DNA of 22,718 bases from JAXDLH01 sp034666705 (lineage in GTDB: Bacteria > Chloroflexota > UBA6077 > SHYK01): the NCBI GenBank assembly GCA_034666705.1, contig JAXDLH010000360.1, positions 1 through 22,718 on the forward strand, given 5' to 3'. Below the pieces are notes generated by a model, which was not told the origin of the DNA, did not search any database, and worked only from the letters and a program-made list of their open reading frames with translations. The first letter of the stretch is position 1. Each line of letters opens with the position of its first letter. Position numbers and translations under genes: made by a program. Of this stretch, positions 22,213 to 22,718 are shown piece after piece.

Positions 22213-22718
22213 GTGTTGTCACAATTCCTTGGCGGTTCGGTTCGGTCGCTTCTGATCGGGATCGCATGTTTGGCCACCGTCGCGGGTCCAGGGACGGCGG
22301 CGCTGGCGCAAACGGCACGACCGACCAGTACCGAGCCACCGATGCTGCAGGTTGATCTGCCGACAAGCGGCGAGGCCGTCAACAATGGCGATACGATCGA
22401 CATCGGCGGCTGGACGGACGGCGCTCGAGTCGACGTGTACCTCGACGGTCCCGCGGGCGTCGGCACGGGCATTGGGACCACGATGGTGGACGGCGCACGA
22501 CCGGACGTGGCCAGGGTCACGGGGCACGCAGACCTGGCGAACAGCGGCTTCGACCTCTACTGGGATCCCACGGATCTCAGCGCCGGCCCGCACACGCTGT
22601 ACGTGTATTCACTGGTCAACGGCTCGTGGATCATGCAGACCGCGGGTTTCTACAGCGCGGGCAACATGCTACCAGAGCCAGAGCGCGGCGCCGACAACGA
22701 GTCCAACATGGTCGGCTC
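22213..22718 (+). CDS. Secreted Ig-like-domain protein, 3' end outside the window
   Basis: An open frame runs to the right edge. From the GTG at 22213 it starts MLSQFLGGSVRSLLIGIAC and has a Sec signal peptide that would be cleaved after ALA near residue 33. The mature part PMLQVDLPTSGEAVNNGD, then GGWTDGARVDVYLDGPAG, GFDLYWDPTDLSAGPHTLYVYSLV matches the bacterial Ig-like fold seen in secreted proteins of Chloroflexota. Such domains mediate surface adhesion or carry other domains, but the rest is missing. The start is uncertain: in-frame GTG codons exist at 22207 and 22174 and the ribosome binding site (GGGGTG) is weak. The end ENSNMVGS-like region is not yet a domain boundary. Confidence 0.7.
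   Translation, partial: MLSQFLGGSVRSLLIGIACLATVAGPGTAALAQTARPTSTEPPMLQVDLPTSGEAVNNGDTIDIGGWTDGARVDVYLDGPAGVGTGIGTTMVDGARPDVARVTGHADLANSGFDLYWDPTDLSAGPHTLYVYSLVNGSWIMQTAGFYSAGNMLPEPERGADNESNMVG

Overview
The window is high-GC bacterial DNA with dense genes, many GTG/TTG starts and strong AGGAGG-type ribosome binding sites. The mix suggests a soil or sediment Chloroflexota bacterium, perhaps Thermomicrobia-like: a primary-type sigma factor without region 1.1, Sec lipoproteins of peptide/nickel-type ABC transport, a secreted Ig-like protein with a GGW...VYLDGPAG pattern, and standalone receivers around a soluble PAS-GAF kinase. This placement rests on protein style only; there is no rRNA or other marker. 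I saw no tRNA, rRNA, CRISPR array or intact insertion sequence.

Layout. 1-2.9 kb (minus): a secreted beta-propeller-like protein cut by the left edge, a zinc nucleoside/guanine deaminase-type enzyme, and a dienelactone-hydrolase-family protein with an Ala/Pro repeat tail. 3.1-5.1 kb (plus): an ACMSD-type amidohydrolase and a SAM methyltransferase. 5.1-6.1 kb (minus): an RpoD/SigA-like sigma factor. 6.4-9.8 kb (plus): an unfamiliar winged-helix/zinc-site protein, a receiver protein, a PAS-GAF histidine kinase, and a second receiver overlapping the kinase stop codon. 9.8-12.0 kb (minus): a diacylglycerol-kinase-family lipid kinase, a clear terminator, a YflT-like glycine-zipper stress protein and a small anchored protein. 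12.2-15.2 kb (plus): a family-5 solute-binding lipoprotein, a transglutaminase-like protein and the frameshifted remnant of a second one. 15.4-16.9 kb (plus): a bicupin followed by a small ABM-like protein. 16.9-17.7 kb: a repeat-filled spacer. 17.7-21.7 kb (minus): an apparent operon of a second solute-binding lipoprotein, a 75-aa protein of unknown function, and Rieske dioxygenase alpha and beta subunits. 21.7-22.7 kb: a regulatory spacer with a near-consensus promoter, an inverted repeat and a terminator, then a secreted Ig-like protein cut by the right edge.

How the genes may work together. The Rieske oxygenase, bicupin, ABM-like protein, dienelactone hydrolase and ACMSD-type amidohydrolase belong to families common in aromatic or heterocyclic catabolism. 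Two paralogous binding lipoproteins could supply substrates, but no permease, ATPase, ferredoxin or reductase gene is present, so those parts must be encoded elsewhere. The kinase with its two output-less receivers looks like a phosphorelay or signalling module. The most unusual parts are the Rieske operon with its embedded 75-aa protein, the symmetric site over its promoter, and the repeat spacer whose last repeat pair duplicates the end of the Rieske beta gene.
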